Origin: Pseudomonas sp. RIT288
Lineage (GTDB): Bacteria; Pseudomonadota; Gammaproteobacteria; Pseudomonadales; Pseudomonadaceae
Assembly (NCBI RefSeq): GCF_000631985.1
Contig: NZ_JFYN01000011.1
Location: 62,001 to 126,000, forward strand
Reading direction: 5' to 3'
Length of the DNA: 64,000 nucleotides
Shown piece after piece: positions 48,538 to 57,900 of this stretch. The notes under the pieces are model-generated. The model saw only the letters and a list, made by a program, of their open reading frames with translations. It did not search any database and was not told the origin of the DNA. A program made the translations under genes and the position numbers. Position 1 is the stretch's first letter, and each line of letters opens with the position of its first letter.

Positions 48538-50364
48538 TTACGGCTGCCAAACACTCTTTTCCCCACTCAAACGCCGATCAAGAAAACTCGCCGCACTGAT
48601 CAGCGCCAGATGCGTCAGCGCTTGCGGGGTGTTGCCCAGATGGCGGCCCTTGCTGTCGAACTCTTCGGCATACAGGCCCAGCGGGTTCGCGTAGCGCAGC
48701 AGTTGTTCGAACTCCAGGTGGGCCTTTTCCACCTGACCGGCCCGGGCCAGACATTCGACGTACCAGAACGAGCAGGCGGCAAAGGCGCCTTCGGTGCCGG
48801 CCAAACCGTCGATGTTGGCGTCATCGTTGCGGTAGCGGTAAACCATGCCGTCGCGCACCAAGTGTTTTTCGATCGCTTCAAGGGTCGACAGCCAGCGTGG
48901 ATCCTTGGCGCTGACGAAGCGCACCAGCGGCATCAGCAGCATCGAACCGTCGAGCGCAGTGCCGCCCTTGTACTGGACGAAATGCCCGCGCTCTTCGTCC
49001 CAGAAGTTGTCCCAGATGTCGGCGTAGATCGCCTGCCGGGTCTGATCCCACTGGACGAACGGCGCCGGCAGCGAGCGTTTCGAGGCCAGGCGGATGGCCC
49101 GGTCAAGCGCCACCCAGCACATCAACCGCGAGTGCAGGAAGTGATGCTGCTCACCGCGCATTTCCCAAATGCCTACATCGGTGGTCTGCCAGGTCTCACA
49201 CACCTGATCGACCACTTCGCGCACGTGTTTCCAGCCTTGGTGGGAAATCGCGTCGCCGTATTTATTGACCAGGTACACCGCGTCCATCAGTTCGCCGAAG
49301 ATATCGAGCTGAATCTGATCGTACGCGCCATTGCCGATGCGCACCGGTTGCGCGCCGCCATGGCCGGAGAGGTGAGAAAGTTCGGTTTCCGGCAGTTGTT
49401 GACGGCCGTCGATCGCATAGAGGATGTTGAGTTTGGTTGAATGTCCCTGACAATCGCTGACCCGCCCACGCAGCCAGCCCATGTAGGCGTTGGCCTCGTC
49501 AACAAAACCCAGGCGCATGAACGCGTAGACGGTGAACGAGGCGTCGCGGATCCAGGTGTAGCGATAGTCCCAGTTGCGCTCGCCGCCGGGGGTTTCCGGC
49601 AGGCCGAAGGTGGCGGCGGCGAGGATCGCGCCGTGCTTGCGCGAGGTCAGCAGCTTGAGCGCGAGGGCCGAACGATTGACCATCTCCCGCCAGCGTCCAC
49701 GGTAGTTGGACTGGCCGATCCAGTCGCGCCAGAACTTCAACGTGCGCTCCAGGCACATTTTGGCGCCGTCATCCCTGAAGCGCGGATCGTCGGCGCCACC
49801 GAGGACAAATTCGGCGTGCTGATCCTGTTTCAAACTGAAGGAAGCAATGGCCGATTCGCCATCGATGCGCAGCGCCTGATCCGCCACCAGCCGCAGTGAC
49901 GGCTGGTCCTCGGCGCTGAAAATCACCGATTGGTCATCCATCTGCGCCCGGGTGTTGGCACGCGCGTAGTCATGCCGCACCGCGCAGCGCATGTGAAACG
50001 TCGCTTCACCGCTGACCACCCGCACCCGGCGCATCAGCAGCGGCAAATCATCGACACTGTCGCCGATCGGCAGCAGGTCGGTGATTTCCACCACGGCCTG
50101 TTCGCTGAGCCAGCGCGTCTGCAAAACATTGGTGTCCGGCAGGTAGATCTGTTCGCGCCGGGCGTCGGGCAAGTCCGGGGCAAGCTGGAAAATCCCCGCC
50201 TCGGGCGTGTCGAGCAGCGAACAGAAGATCGACGGGCTGTCGAATTCCGGCCAGCAGAAAAAATCCACGCTGCCCTTGTCGTTGACCAGTGCGGCACTGC
50301 GCAGGTCGCCGATGATGCCGTGGGCGTCGATCGGGCTTTGTCGTTCAGGATGATGCTCAGCCAT
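48538..50364 (-). CDS. glycoside hydrolase family 15 protein (trehalase/glucoamylase-like)
   Basis: 608 residues. N-terminal beta domain typical of bacterial GH15 (starts IIGDLRSAALVNDKGSVDFFCWPEFDS-type sequence, about 19-45), then the alpha/alpha barrel with RNWDYRYTWIRDASF and the family motif IWEMRGEQHHFLHSRLMCW, which contains the catalytic acid. Members hydrolyse trehalose or alpha-glucans. Start at the ATG 50364; a GTG two codons upstream is possible. It overlaps the SDR stop by 8 bases, indicating an SDR-GH15 operon, perhaps in trehalose or osmotic-stress metabolism. Confidence 0.93.
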   Translation of the reverse strand: MAEHHPERQSPIDAHGIIGDLRSAALVNDKGSVDFFCWPEFDSPSIFCSLLDTPEAGIFQLAPDLPDARREQIYLPDTNVLQTRWLSEQAVVEITDLLPIGDSVDDLPLLMRRVRVVSGEATFHMRCAVRHDYARANTRAQMDDQSVIFSAEDQPSLRLVADQALRIDGESAIASFSLKQDQHAEFVLGGADDPRFRDDGAKMCLERTLKFWRDWIGQSNYRGRWREMVNRSALALKLLTSRKHGAILAAATFGLPETPGGERNWDYRYTWIRDASFTVYAFMRLGFVDEANAYMGWLRGRVSDCQGHSTKLNILYAIDGRQQLPETELSHLSGHGGAQPVRIGNGAYDQIQLDIFGELMDAVYLVNKYGDAISHQGWKHVREVVDQVCETWQTTDVGIWEMRGEQHHFLHSRLMCWVALDRAIRLASKRSLPAPFVQWDQTRQAIYADIWDNFWDEERGHFVQYKGGTALDGSMLLMPLVRFVSAKDPRWLSTLEAIEKHLVRDGMVYRYRNDDANIDGLAGTEGAFAACSFWYVECLARAGQVEKAHLEFEQLLRYANPLGLYAEEFDSKGRHLGNTPQALTHLALISAASFLDRRLSGEKSVWQP

Positions 50365-51157
50365 TGCCACGAAACTCCGGATAAAGACTCATGCCGCCGT
50401 CGATGAACAGGGTGGTGCCGACGATGTAGTCGGCGGCGTCGGAAGCGAGAAACACCACCGCGTTGGCGATGTCCTCGACATCGCCGATGCGACCGTAGGG
50501 GATCAGCTCCAGCAGCTTTTCGCCGGCGGCGCCTTCGGTGGCGTCCTGATTGATTGCCGTGCGAATCGCCCCCGGCGCGATGCCGTTGATGCGGATGCGC
50601 TGATGGCTGACTTCCTGGGCGAGGGTCTGCATCAACTGATCGACGCCGCCCTTGGACGCCGCATAGTTGACGTGCCCGGCCCACGGAATGCGTTGATGCA
50701 CCGAACTCATGTGAATGATCTTGCCGGCCGCGCGGGACACGCCTTCACGCACCCCTTGTCGGTTGAAAATCCGCAGCGCGGCGCGAGCGCAGAGGAACTG
50801 GCCGGTGAGGTTGACGCCGATCACCGTGTTCCAGTCATCCAGGGTCATGTCCACCGCCGGCGCATCTTTTTGCAGGCCGGAGTTGGCCAGCAGAATGTCC
50901 AGCGCACCAAAGGCGTCGAGGGTCTCGGCGAACAGCCGTTCGACTTCGTCTTCCTTTGAAATATCGGCGCCGATGGCCAGTGCCTGACCGCCGTCGGCGA
51001 TGATTTGTCGCGCCAGCGCTTCGGCAGGTTCGGCCTGACGGTTGTAATTGATAACGACGGCTGCGCCGGCAGCGGCCAGCGCTTTGGCGGCGGCGTGGCC
51101 GATGCCGGAGCTGGCGCCGGTGACCAGTGCCACTTGGCGGGCGAGGGATATTTGCAT
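50357..51157 (-). CDS. short-chain dehydrogenase/reductase (glucose 1-dehydrogenase-like)
   Basis: 266 residues. Classical SDR: TGASSGIG (about 14-21), NSGLQ, the catalytic Ser in HMSSVHQR and YAASKGG (Tyr-Lys). The NINYN segment after the second strand (VVINYNRQ) suggests NADP or NAD preference cannot be set. Like glucose 1-dehydrogenases in length and motifs. ATG at 51157; the longer frame to 51292 is translated REP (CRSCRRLRSF). Overlaps the GH15 gene, so the two may act on the same sugar route. Confidence 0.9.
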   Translation of the reverse strand: MQISLARQVALVTGASSGIGHAAAKALAAAGAAVVINYNRQAEPAEALARQIIADGGQALAIGADISKEDEVERLFAETLDAFGALDILLANSGLQKDAPAVDMTLDDWNTVIGVNLTGQFLCARAALRIFNRQGVREGVSRAAGKIIHMSSVHQRIPWAGHVNYAASKGGVDQLMQTLAQEVSHQRIRINGIAPGAIRTAINQDATEGAAGEKLLELIPYGRIGDVEDIANAVVFLASDAADYIVGTTLFIDGGMSLYPEFRGNG

Positions 51158-51224
51158 GCAGGGTCGCGCCTTGAGTGAGGGCCTATTTAGCTGACTGGTC
51201 GCAAGCGGAGAGAGTTCAGAGCAA

Positions 51225-51311
51225 AGAGCAAAAGATCGCAGCCTTCGGCAGCTCCTACATGGAAATGCGTTCACCTGTAGGCGCTGCGGCACGCTGCGAT
51301 CTTTTGCTCTT
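51225..51311. repeat. REP pair, family B (inverted)
   Basis: Inverted pair in the divergent gap between the SDR and MFS genes; the right arm is slightly decayed (GGCGCTGCGGCACGCTGCG). Confidence 0.88.
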
Positions 51312-51399
51312 CCGGGCCTTCACATTCCACCAACAATTGCATGCTTCCACGCTCATCAACCTTTATGGCAACTTGGCGGCCCCTGATGAGGCTGTACCC

Positions 51400-52572
51400 A
51401 TGGCAAACCCCTATCGCGAATTATTCACCGCCCCCGGCGCCCGTGCTTTTGTACTGGCCGGGATGATCGCGCGCATGCCGATTTCCATGACCGGCATCGG
51501 CGTGATCACCATGCTCTCGCAACTCAAGGGCGGGTACGCACTGGCCGGTGCGGTGGCGGCGACGTTTGCCCTGGCCACGGCGTTTTGTGCGCCGCAGGTC
51601 TCGCGGCTGGTGGATCGTTTCGGCCAGGGCAAGGTGCTGCCGTTGTCGGCATTGATCGGTGGCGGGGCGCTGTTGATGTTGTTGCTGTGCACGCGTTTGC
51701 AGGCGCCGACCTGGACGCTGTTCATCTTCGCCGCGCTGGCCGGGTGCATGCCGAGCATGTCGGCGATGGTGCGCGCACGCTGGACCGAGATCTATCGCGG
51801 CCAGCCGCAATTACAGACTGCCTACGCGCTGGAATCGGTGCTCGATGAAGTCTGTTTCATCGTCGGCCCGCCGCTGTCAGTGGGTTTGTGCGTGGTGGCG
51901 TTTCCCGAGGCCGGGCCGTTGGCCGCGCTGCTGGCGCTGGCGATCGGGGTGACGGCGTTTGTTGCCCAGCGCAGCACCGAGCCGGCGGTGCACCCGCAGG
52001 AGTCGCAGCATCAGGGTTCGATCATTCGCTCGACCGACGTGCAATGGCTGCTGGCGTTGATGCTCGCGATGGGCGTCATCGTCGGTGTGATCGATGTGGT
52101 CAGCGTCGCCTTCGCCCAGCAGCAGGGCCAGCCGGCGGCGGCGAGCATCGTGTTGTCGGTGTATGCGGTCGGCTCGTGTCTGGCCGGTATCGCGTTTGGC
52201 GCGATGCGTTCGAAACTGCCGTTGCCGCGGCTGTTTCTCTACGGCGGGGTGGCGACGGCGGTGACCACACTGCCATTGCTGCTGGCGAGCAATATTTTCG
52301 GTTTGTCGTTGGCGGTGTTTGTCGCCGGGTTGTTCTTCTCGCCGACGCTGATTGTGGCGATGGCGCTGATCGAGCGCATCGTGCCGCCGGCCAAACTCAC
52401 CGAAGGCCTGACGTGGCTGGTGACGGGGCTGAGCATCGGCGTGGCGATTGGCGCGGCCGGCTCGGGCGCTCTGGTGGATGCGTTTGGCGCACGCAGCGGA
52501 TTCTGGCTGGCGATTGTGGCGGGGGCGGTGGTGTTGGCGTCGGCGTTTCAGAGTTATCGGCACCTGAAATAA
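51400..52572 (+). CDS. MFS transporter
   Basis: 390 residues, about twelve membrane helices, from MANPYRELFTAPGARAFVLA. SRLVDRFGQGKVLP is the loop 2-3 motif (D-R-G-K) of the major facilitator family. Substrate cannot be read; the short form and Ala/Gly richness suit a drug or sugar efflux type. ATG at 51400; the longer frame upstream passes through REP sequence. A family C REP follows. Confidence 0.88.
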   Translation: MANPYRELFTAPGARAFVLAGMIARMPISMTGIGVITMLSQLKGGYALAGAVAATFALATAFCAPQVSRLVDRFGQGKVLPLSALIGGGALLMLLLCTRLQAPTWTLFIFAALAGCMPSMSAMVRARWTEIYRGQPQLQTAYALESVLDEVCFIVGPPLSVGLCVVAFPEAGPLAALLALAIGVTAFVAQRSTEPAVHPQESQHQGSIIRSTDVQWLLALMLAMGVIVGVIDVVSVAFAQQQGQPAAASIVLSVYAVGSCLAGIAFGAMRSKLPLPRLFLYGGVATAVTTLPLLLASNIFGLSLAVFVAGLFFSPTLIVAMALIERIVPPAKLTEGLTWLVTGLSIGVAIGAAGSGALVDAFGARSGFWLAIVAGAVVLASAFQSYRHLK

Positions 52573-52591
52573 CCCGGCATTGATGAGCGGT

Positions 52592-52721
52592 TGTGGTGAG
52601 GGAGCTTGCTCCCGCTCGATTGCGCAGCAATCGCAAACCAGTCGGCCCGATTTCAGAAATCATTGAGACTCAGAGCTTGGGATCGCTCCGCAGTCCAGCG
52701 GGAGCAAGCTCCCTCGCCACA
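52592..52721. repeat. REP pair, family C (inverted, long loop)
   Basis: TTGTGGTGAGGGAGCTTGCT at the left and the inverted GGAGCAAGCTCCCTCGCCAC at the right, loop about 85 bases, between the MFS gene and the convergent oxygenase gene. Confidence 0.9.
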
Positions 52722-52755
52722 GTTATCGATACCTTCAGGAGTTTGGTGGTGTCGG

Positions 52756-53889
52756 TTACCAACCCCGGCCCGAATTCACCCAGAAATTCACCGACAGTGA
52801 TGTCGACACCGATTCCACCTGATGGAACCAGCCCTCTGGCAAAAACAGCAGATCTCCGGCCTCCAGCGTCACGCGCAGGAATGTCACATCGCGTGCTGCA
52901 GGAAAGCGCTCGTAGTCCGGCGCATCGGGGTTGAAGTCGCAACCATCCAGGCCACCCTTCGGCGCCGTCGACCAGGTGCCCAGTGCTTCGCGGTGATGCG
53001 GGGCGGCGAGGGTGAACTGCTTCTGGCCCCAGACCTGCGCGAACAAGTTGTCGGTGTCGTCGCGGTGCAGCGGCGTCAGCGTACCTTTGGGGCCGATCCA
53101 GATGCGTGGCGGGATGAACAGCGACGCATCGAAGTAGGGCGGGTACTTGATCTGCTGCAGCAATTGCGCCGGCAGGATGTTGTTGCCCATGTAGGCCGGC
53201 GGTTCGCCGTCAGCCCGTTTGACCGCCGGTTGGTCCAGCGAGGCAATGAACTCGGCCATCGACGTCGAGCGGAAATCACGTTCGGTGGAAAAGGTCTTCT
53301 TCACGTAATCGCCGTGGCGGGTGATGCCCTGCAGTTCGGCGAAATGCACCAGCGATTCTTCACGACTGAGCTTGAACAGCGGCCAGTCGTGCAGGGCATT
53401 GCTGATCACTACCGGGATGCCGTTGGGCAAATACTTGCTTTTGAATTCGCTGACCGACAATTCATTGCGCGGAAGACGCTCGATGCGGGTCTGGATCGGC
53501 AGGCCGGCGGTGAGTTGTTCACTGAAGCGTGGCGGCGTCGGGTAGCGCTTGTTCATGTCGACCTTTTGCGCCACTGCACCACCGTGCATCGCGTGCTCGA
53601 TGATCTGCGGCAGCAGCGTCGCCAGGCCCATGTTGCCGCCGATTTTCAGGCGCCCGCTGGCGAACAGTTCTTCGACATTGACCCGGCCGCCCATGATCCC
53701 GAGAAAATCGCTCTCGGCCACTTCAATGGTCACGTCGGGGCTGGGGTGGCGTCCGGGCGCGGTGCGGCTGCTGGCCTTGACCTCCGACCAGTAGGCCTGC
53801 TGCGGGCCAAACACGAATTGAAAAACGCCTTCGATGCCGACGGCACCGGCGTTGGCGAACAACTTGCCCAGGATGCTCTGCAGGTCCAC
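52756..53889 (-). CDS. SCP2 lipid-carrier domain fused to a JmjC/cupin_8 Fe(II)/2-oxoglutarate oxygenase
   Basis: 377 residues. The first 110 resemble the SCP2 sterol/lipid-carrier fold (VTIEVAESDFLGIMGGRVN, ELFASGRLKIGGNMGLATLL). The C-terminal part (about 150-377) is a cupin_8/JmjC oxygenase: His275 and Asp277 in TPLHRDDTDN, distal His356 in PEGWFHQVES, and SVNFW near the end. Start is GTG at 53889 with GAGGA upstream. A PvdS-type promoter lies 38-61 bases upstream, and the gene is divergent from the thioesterase-NRPS unit. It probably hydroxylates an acylated siderophore precursor or a carrier-bound amino acid; this is inference. Confidence 0.82.
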   Translation of the reverse strand: MDLQSILGKLFANAGAVGIEGVFQFVFGPQQAYWSEVKASSRTAPGRHPSPDVTIEVAESDFLGIMGGRVNVEELFASGRLKIGGNMGLATLLPQIIEHAMHGGAVAQKVDMNKRYPTPPRFSEQLTAGLPIQTRIERLPRNELSVSEFKSKYLPNGIPVVISNALHDWPLFKLSREESLVHFAELQGITRHGDYVKKTFSTERDFRSTSMAEFIASLDQPAVKRADGEPPAYMGNNILPAQLLQQIKYPPYFDASLFIPPRIWIGPKGTLTPLHRDDTDNLFAQVWGQKQFTLAAPHHREALGTWSTAPKGGLDGCDFNPDAPDYERFPAARDVTFLRVTLEAGDLLFLPEGWFHQVESVSTSLSVNFWVNSGRGW

Positions 53890-53926
53890 GGTGAATCCTC
53901 ATTATTGGTTTTGGCCTGAACAGTTA

Positions 53927-53950
53927 ACGAGCGCCCGTTGGCGCAATTTA
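53927..53950 (-). promoter_or_regulatory. PvdS-type iron-starvation promoter of the oxygenase gene
   Basis: On the minus strand TAAAT, 16 bases, CGT: an exact match to the PvdS (IS-box) consensus. It reads toward the gene starting at 53889. Confidence 0.8.
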
Positions 53951-53962
53951 CCGGCGCGCGAC

Positions 53963-53986
53963 TAATTTGCCGGGCGGGTAATCCGT
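53963..53986 (+). promoter_or_regulatory. PvdS-like iron-starvation promoter of the thioesterase gene
   Basis: TAATT, 16 bases, CGT: one base off the TAAAT consensus with correct spacing. It reads toward the GTG start at 54022 and supports that start over the longer frame that would span this box. Confidence 0.65.
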
Positions 53987-54021
53987 TTCTCTCTACAGAC
54001 AAATTTTTCGAGGAAAGCCGG

Positions 54022-54756
54022 GTGAACAAGCTGACCCTGCTGTGCCTGCCGTACTCCGGCGCCAGCGCCATGGTCTACAGCCGCTGGCGGCCAAAACTGC
54101 CGCAATGGCTGCAACTGCAACCGGTGGAACTGCCGGGGCGCGGCGCACGTTTCGACGAGCCGCTGCACACGGATATGCGTGCGCTGGCGATGCAGCTGGC
54201 CAAGGAATTGCGGCCGAATCTCAAGGCGCCGTATGCGTTGTTCGGCCATAGTCTGGGCGCGCTGCTGGCCTGCGAAATCGCCCATGCACTGCGCCTATTG
54301 GGCTGCCCGGAACCAGTGGCGCTGTTTGCCTCGGGCACGGCGGCGCCGACGATGCGCGCCGATTACGATCGCGGTTTTGCCGAGCCGAAAACCGACGCCG
54401 AGCTGATCGATCAGTTGCGCACACTCAACGGCACCCGCGAAGAAGTGCTGGCCAATGCCGAGCTGATGAGCCTGACCCTGCCGATCCTGCGCGCCGACTT
54501 TCTGCTCTGCGGCAAATTCGAGCCGTTGCAGCGGCCGTTGCTCAACTGCCCGGTGCACGTTCTGGGCGGCAAGGCGGATCGTGCGACCACCGAACAACTG
54601 ATCGGCTGGAGCAAGGAAACCCGTGGCAGCTTTTCGGTGGACATGCTCGCCGGCGGGCACTTCTTTATTCATGAGCATGAAGCCAAAGTGCTCAAGGTGA
54701 TCAAGGATCAGCTGGAAGGGCATCATCGCCGGCACAGCCTGATGGCCGTCGTGTAA
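54022..54756 (+). CDS. type II thioesterase of the siderophore NRPS (PvdG-like)
   Basis: 244 residues from the GTG at 54022, preceded by GAGGAAA. Alpha/beta hydrolase with nucleophile Ser77 in FGHSLGALLA, acid region GGKADRATT and catalytic His in AGGHFFIHEHE. Such enzymes remove wrong or stalled acyl groups from NRPS carrier domains. In P. aeruginosa the equivalent PvdG is next to pvdL. Here it precedes a PvdI-like synthetase by 229 bases, in the same direction. Confidence 0.92.
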   Translation: MNKLTLLCLPYSGASAMVYSRWRPKLPQWLQLQPVELPGRGARFDEPLHTDMRALAMQLAKELRPNLKAPYALFGHSLGALLACEIAHALRLLGCPEPVALFASGTAAPTMRADYDRGFAEPKTDAELIDQLRTLNGTREEVLANAELMSLTLPILRADFLLCGKFEPLQRPLLNCPVHVLGGKADRATTEQLIGWSKETRGSFSVDMLAGGHFFIHEHEAKVLKVIKDQLEGHHRRHSLMAVV

Positions 54757-54781
54757 ACCGATTCTGCGGATTCATCCGAGA

Positions 54782-54880
54782 CCCTGTGGGAGCGAGCCTG
54801 CTCGCGATAGCGATAGATCAGTTACTGCAACATTGACTGACAGGTCGCTATCGCGAGCAGGCTCGCTCCCACAGGGTTTT
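54782..54880. repeat. REP pair, family A (inverted), extended hairpin
   Basis: CCCTGTGGGAGCGAGCCTGC and its inverted copy; pairing extends to the inner CGCGATAGCGA / TCGCTATCGCG, giving a stem of over 35 bases. It sits between the thioesterase and NRPS genes and could end or slow the first transcript. Confidence 0.92.
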
Positions 54881-54907
54881 GTCTGTCTGACAGTTGTTCT
54901 CATTCGC

Positions 54908-54930
54908 TAATTTTTCCGGTCTGCATTCGT
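54908..54930 (+). promoter_or_regulatory. weak PvdS-like site upstream of the NRPS
   Basis: TAATT, 15 bases, CGT. The spacer is one base shorter than the 16-17 normally seen, so function is uncertain. If inactive, the NRPS would depend on read-through from the promoter at 53963. Confidence 0.35.
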
Positions 54931-54985
54931 TTTATAGGGACGACGTGCCTTTGTGCTTCCTGCCTACTGATCCGGATGCTGAGAA

Positions 54986-57900
54986 ATGAATGCTGAAGAC
55001 TCCTTGAAACTTGCTCGCCGGTTTATCGGGTTGCCCCTGGAAAAGCGCCAGATGTTCCTCGCGGCCCTGCACAAGGAGGGCGTGGATTTCGCGCGGTTCC
55101 CGATACCGGCCGGCATCGCAGCCGAGGATCGTCAGGCGCTGTCTTACGCGCAGCGACGCATGTGGTTCCTCTGGCAACTCGATCCGCAGAGCGGCGCCTA
55201 CAACCTGCCCGGTGCGGTGCGGCTCAACGGGCGGCTGAACCTGGCGGCACTGGAGCAAGCCTTCGCCAGCCTGGTGGAACGCCACGAAACCCTGCGTACG
55301 GTGTTCCAGCGCCAGGCCGATGACAGCCTGCTGCAGGTGCCGGCCACGGCGCCGCTGCTGATTAACCGGGAAGACTTCAGTGCGCTGCCGGCCGGTGAGC
55401 GCGAGCAGGCGGTGATCCGCGCCGCCGAACAGCAGTCGGTGTTGCCATTTGATCTGGCGGTCGGCCCGTTGCTGCGAGTGACCTTGCTCAAGCTTGCCGA
55501 GCAGGAACACGTGCTGCTGCTGACCCTGCATCACATCGTGTCCGATGGCTGGTCGATGAACGTGTTGATCGACGAATTCATCCGTTGCTACGACGCGTTC
55601 GACGCCGGTCAGGCGCCGCAATTGCCGCCACTGCCGATTCAGTACAGCGACTATGCGCTGTGGCAACGTCGCTGGCTGGAAGCCGGTGAGCAGGCGCGCC
55701 AGCTCGACTATTGGCAGGCACAACTGGGCGACGAACACCCGGTGCTGGAGTTGCCACTGGATCATTCGCGCCCGGCGATGCCGAGCTATCGCGGTACCCG
55801 TTACGAATTCGCGGTCGACGGCCAATTGGCCGAGCAACTGCGCAGCACTGCGCAACAGCATCAGGTCACTGTGTTCATGTTCCTGCTCGGCGCTTTCAAT
55901 GCGCTGCTGCACCGTTACACCGGGCAGACCGACCTGCGCGTCGGTGTGCCGATCGCCAACCGCAATCGCGGCGAGATCGAAGGGCTGATCGGCTTCTTCG
56001 TCAACACTCAGGTGCTGCGCACGCAGTTGCACGGTCAGACTCGGGTCGATGAACTGCTGCGAGCGATCAAGGAAACCGCGCTCGGTGCCCAGGCGCATCA
56101 GGATCTGCCGTTCGAGCAACTGGTCGAAGCGCTGAAGCTGGAACGCAGCCTCAGCCATACGCCGCTGTTCCAGGTGATGTACAACCATCAGCCGCACGTG
56201 GCCGATATCGCCACCATCAGCACCGCATCCGGCCTGTTGCTCGACAGTCTCGACTGGCAGAGTCGCACCACCCAGTTCGACCTGACGCTGGACACTTGGG
56301 AGAAGGGCGGCAAGTTGCACGCCGCACTGACCTACGCCAGCGACCTGTTCGATGCACCGACCATCGAACGCATGGCGCGGCACTGGCTGCGCTTGCTGAC
56401 GGCGATGGTCGCCGATCCGTCGCAGCGTATCGGTGAGTTGCCGCTGCTGGAGGCTGACGAGCAGCGCACGCTGGTGCACGACTGGAACAACGTCCACGCG
56501 CAGTACCCGAGCGACACACCGATTCATCAACTGATCGAAGCGCAGGTCGCGCGCACACCGCAGGCACCGGCGCTGGTATTCGGCGAACAGACGCTGAGTT
56601 ACGCCGAACTGGATGGCCGGGCCAATCGCCTGGCGCATCTGCTGCGCGAACAGGGTGTGCAGGCGGACAGCCTGGTCGGCGTCTGCGCCCTGCGTTCGGT
56701 GGAAATGGTCGTCGCGCTGCTGGCGATTCTCAAGGCTGGCGGCGCCTACGTGCCGCTGGATCCGGAGTACCCGCAGGAGCGCCTGGCCTACATGATCGAG
56801 GACAGCGGCATCACCTTGCTGCTGACGCAACAAGCGTTGCTGGCAACGCTGCCGACTGACGGCGTAAACGTCATCACCCTGGATCAGCCGGGGCTGCTCG
56901 ACCGCTACAGCGATAGCCGTTCCGACGTCAGTGTCGATCCGCTGAACCTGGCCTACGTGATTTACACCTCGGGTTCCACCGGCAAGCCAAAGGGCGCCGG
57001 CAACAGCCACGCGGCGCTGGTCAACCGTCTGTGCTGGATGCAGGAAGCCTATGCGCTGCACGCCAGTGATTCGGTGCTGCAGAAAACCCCGTTCAGTTTC
57101 GACGTATCGGTGTGGGAGTTCTTCTGGCCGCTGCTGACCGGCGCGCGGCTGGTGGTGGCCGCGCCGGGCGCGCACCGTGATCCGCTGCAACTGATCGATA
57201 GCATCAACCGCCACGCCATCAGCACGCTGCACTTTGTGCCGTCGATGTTGCAGGCGTTCATCCACGAGGCCGGCGTGGAAAGCTGCAGCAGCCTCAAGCG
57301 GATTGTCTGCAGCGGTGAAGCGTTGCCGCTGGATGCGCAGCTGCAAGTCTTCGCCAAACTGCCGAACGCCAGCCTCTACAACTTGTACGGCCCGACCGAA
57401 GCGGCCATCGACGTCACCCACTGGACCTGTGTCGATGAAGGCGCAGACAGCGTGCCGATCGGCCGGCCGATCGCCAACCTGCGCACCCATGTCCTCGATG
57501 CCGAATTGCTGCCGGTACCAAGCGGTGTCGCCGGTGAGCTGTATCTGGGCGGCGCCGGGCTGGCGCGCAGTTACCACCAGCGCCCGGCGCTGACGGCCGA
57601 ACGTTTTGTGCCGTGCCCGTTCCATGACGGCGCGCGCCTGTACCGCACCGGCGACCGTGTGCGGCAGCGTGCCGACGGCGTGATCGAATACCTCGGCCGT
57701 CTCGACCATCAGGTGAAGTTACGCGGTTTGCGCATCGAGTTGGGTGAAATCGAAACCCGCCTGATGCAGCACACGCTGGTGCGTGAGGCGGTGGTGCTGG
57801 TGCAGGGCGGTAAGCATCTGGTGGCTTATCTAGTCCTGGAAAACCCGCAGTCAGATGAGCAATGGCAGCAGGAGGTCAAGGCGTGGCTGCTCGGCAGCCT

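Noticed and set aside
53938..54021. Longer thioesterase start at 53938
   Set aside because: It would run through the PvdS-like promoter; the GTG at 54022 has a good GAGGA site and gives the usual family N-terminus.
54932..57709. 925-codon minus-strand frame antisense to the NRPS, and similar long antisense frames (59237-61111, 62342-63919)
   Set aside because: High-GC antisense shadows of the NRPS. The plus strand carries unmistakable C, A, T and E motifs throughout; the antisense translations have no domains.
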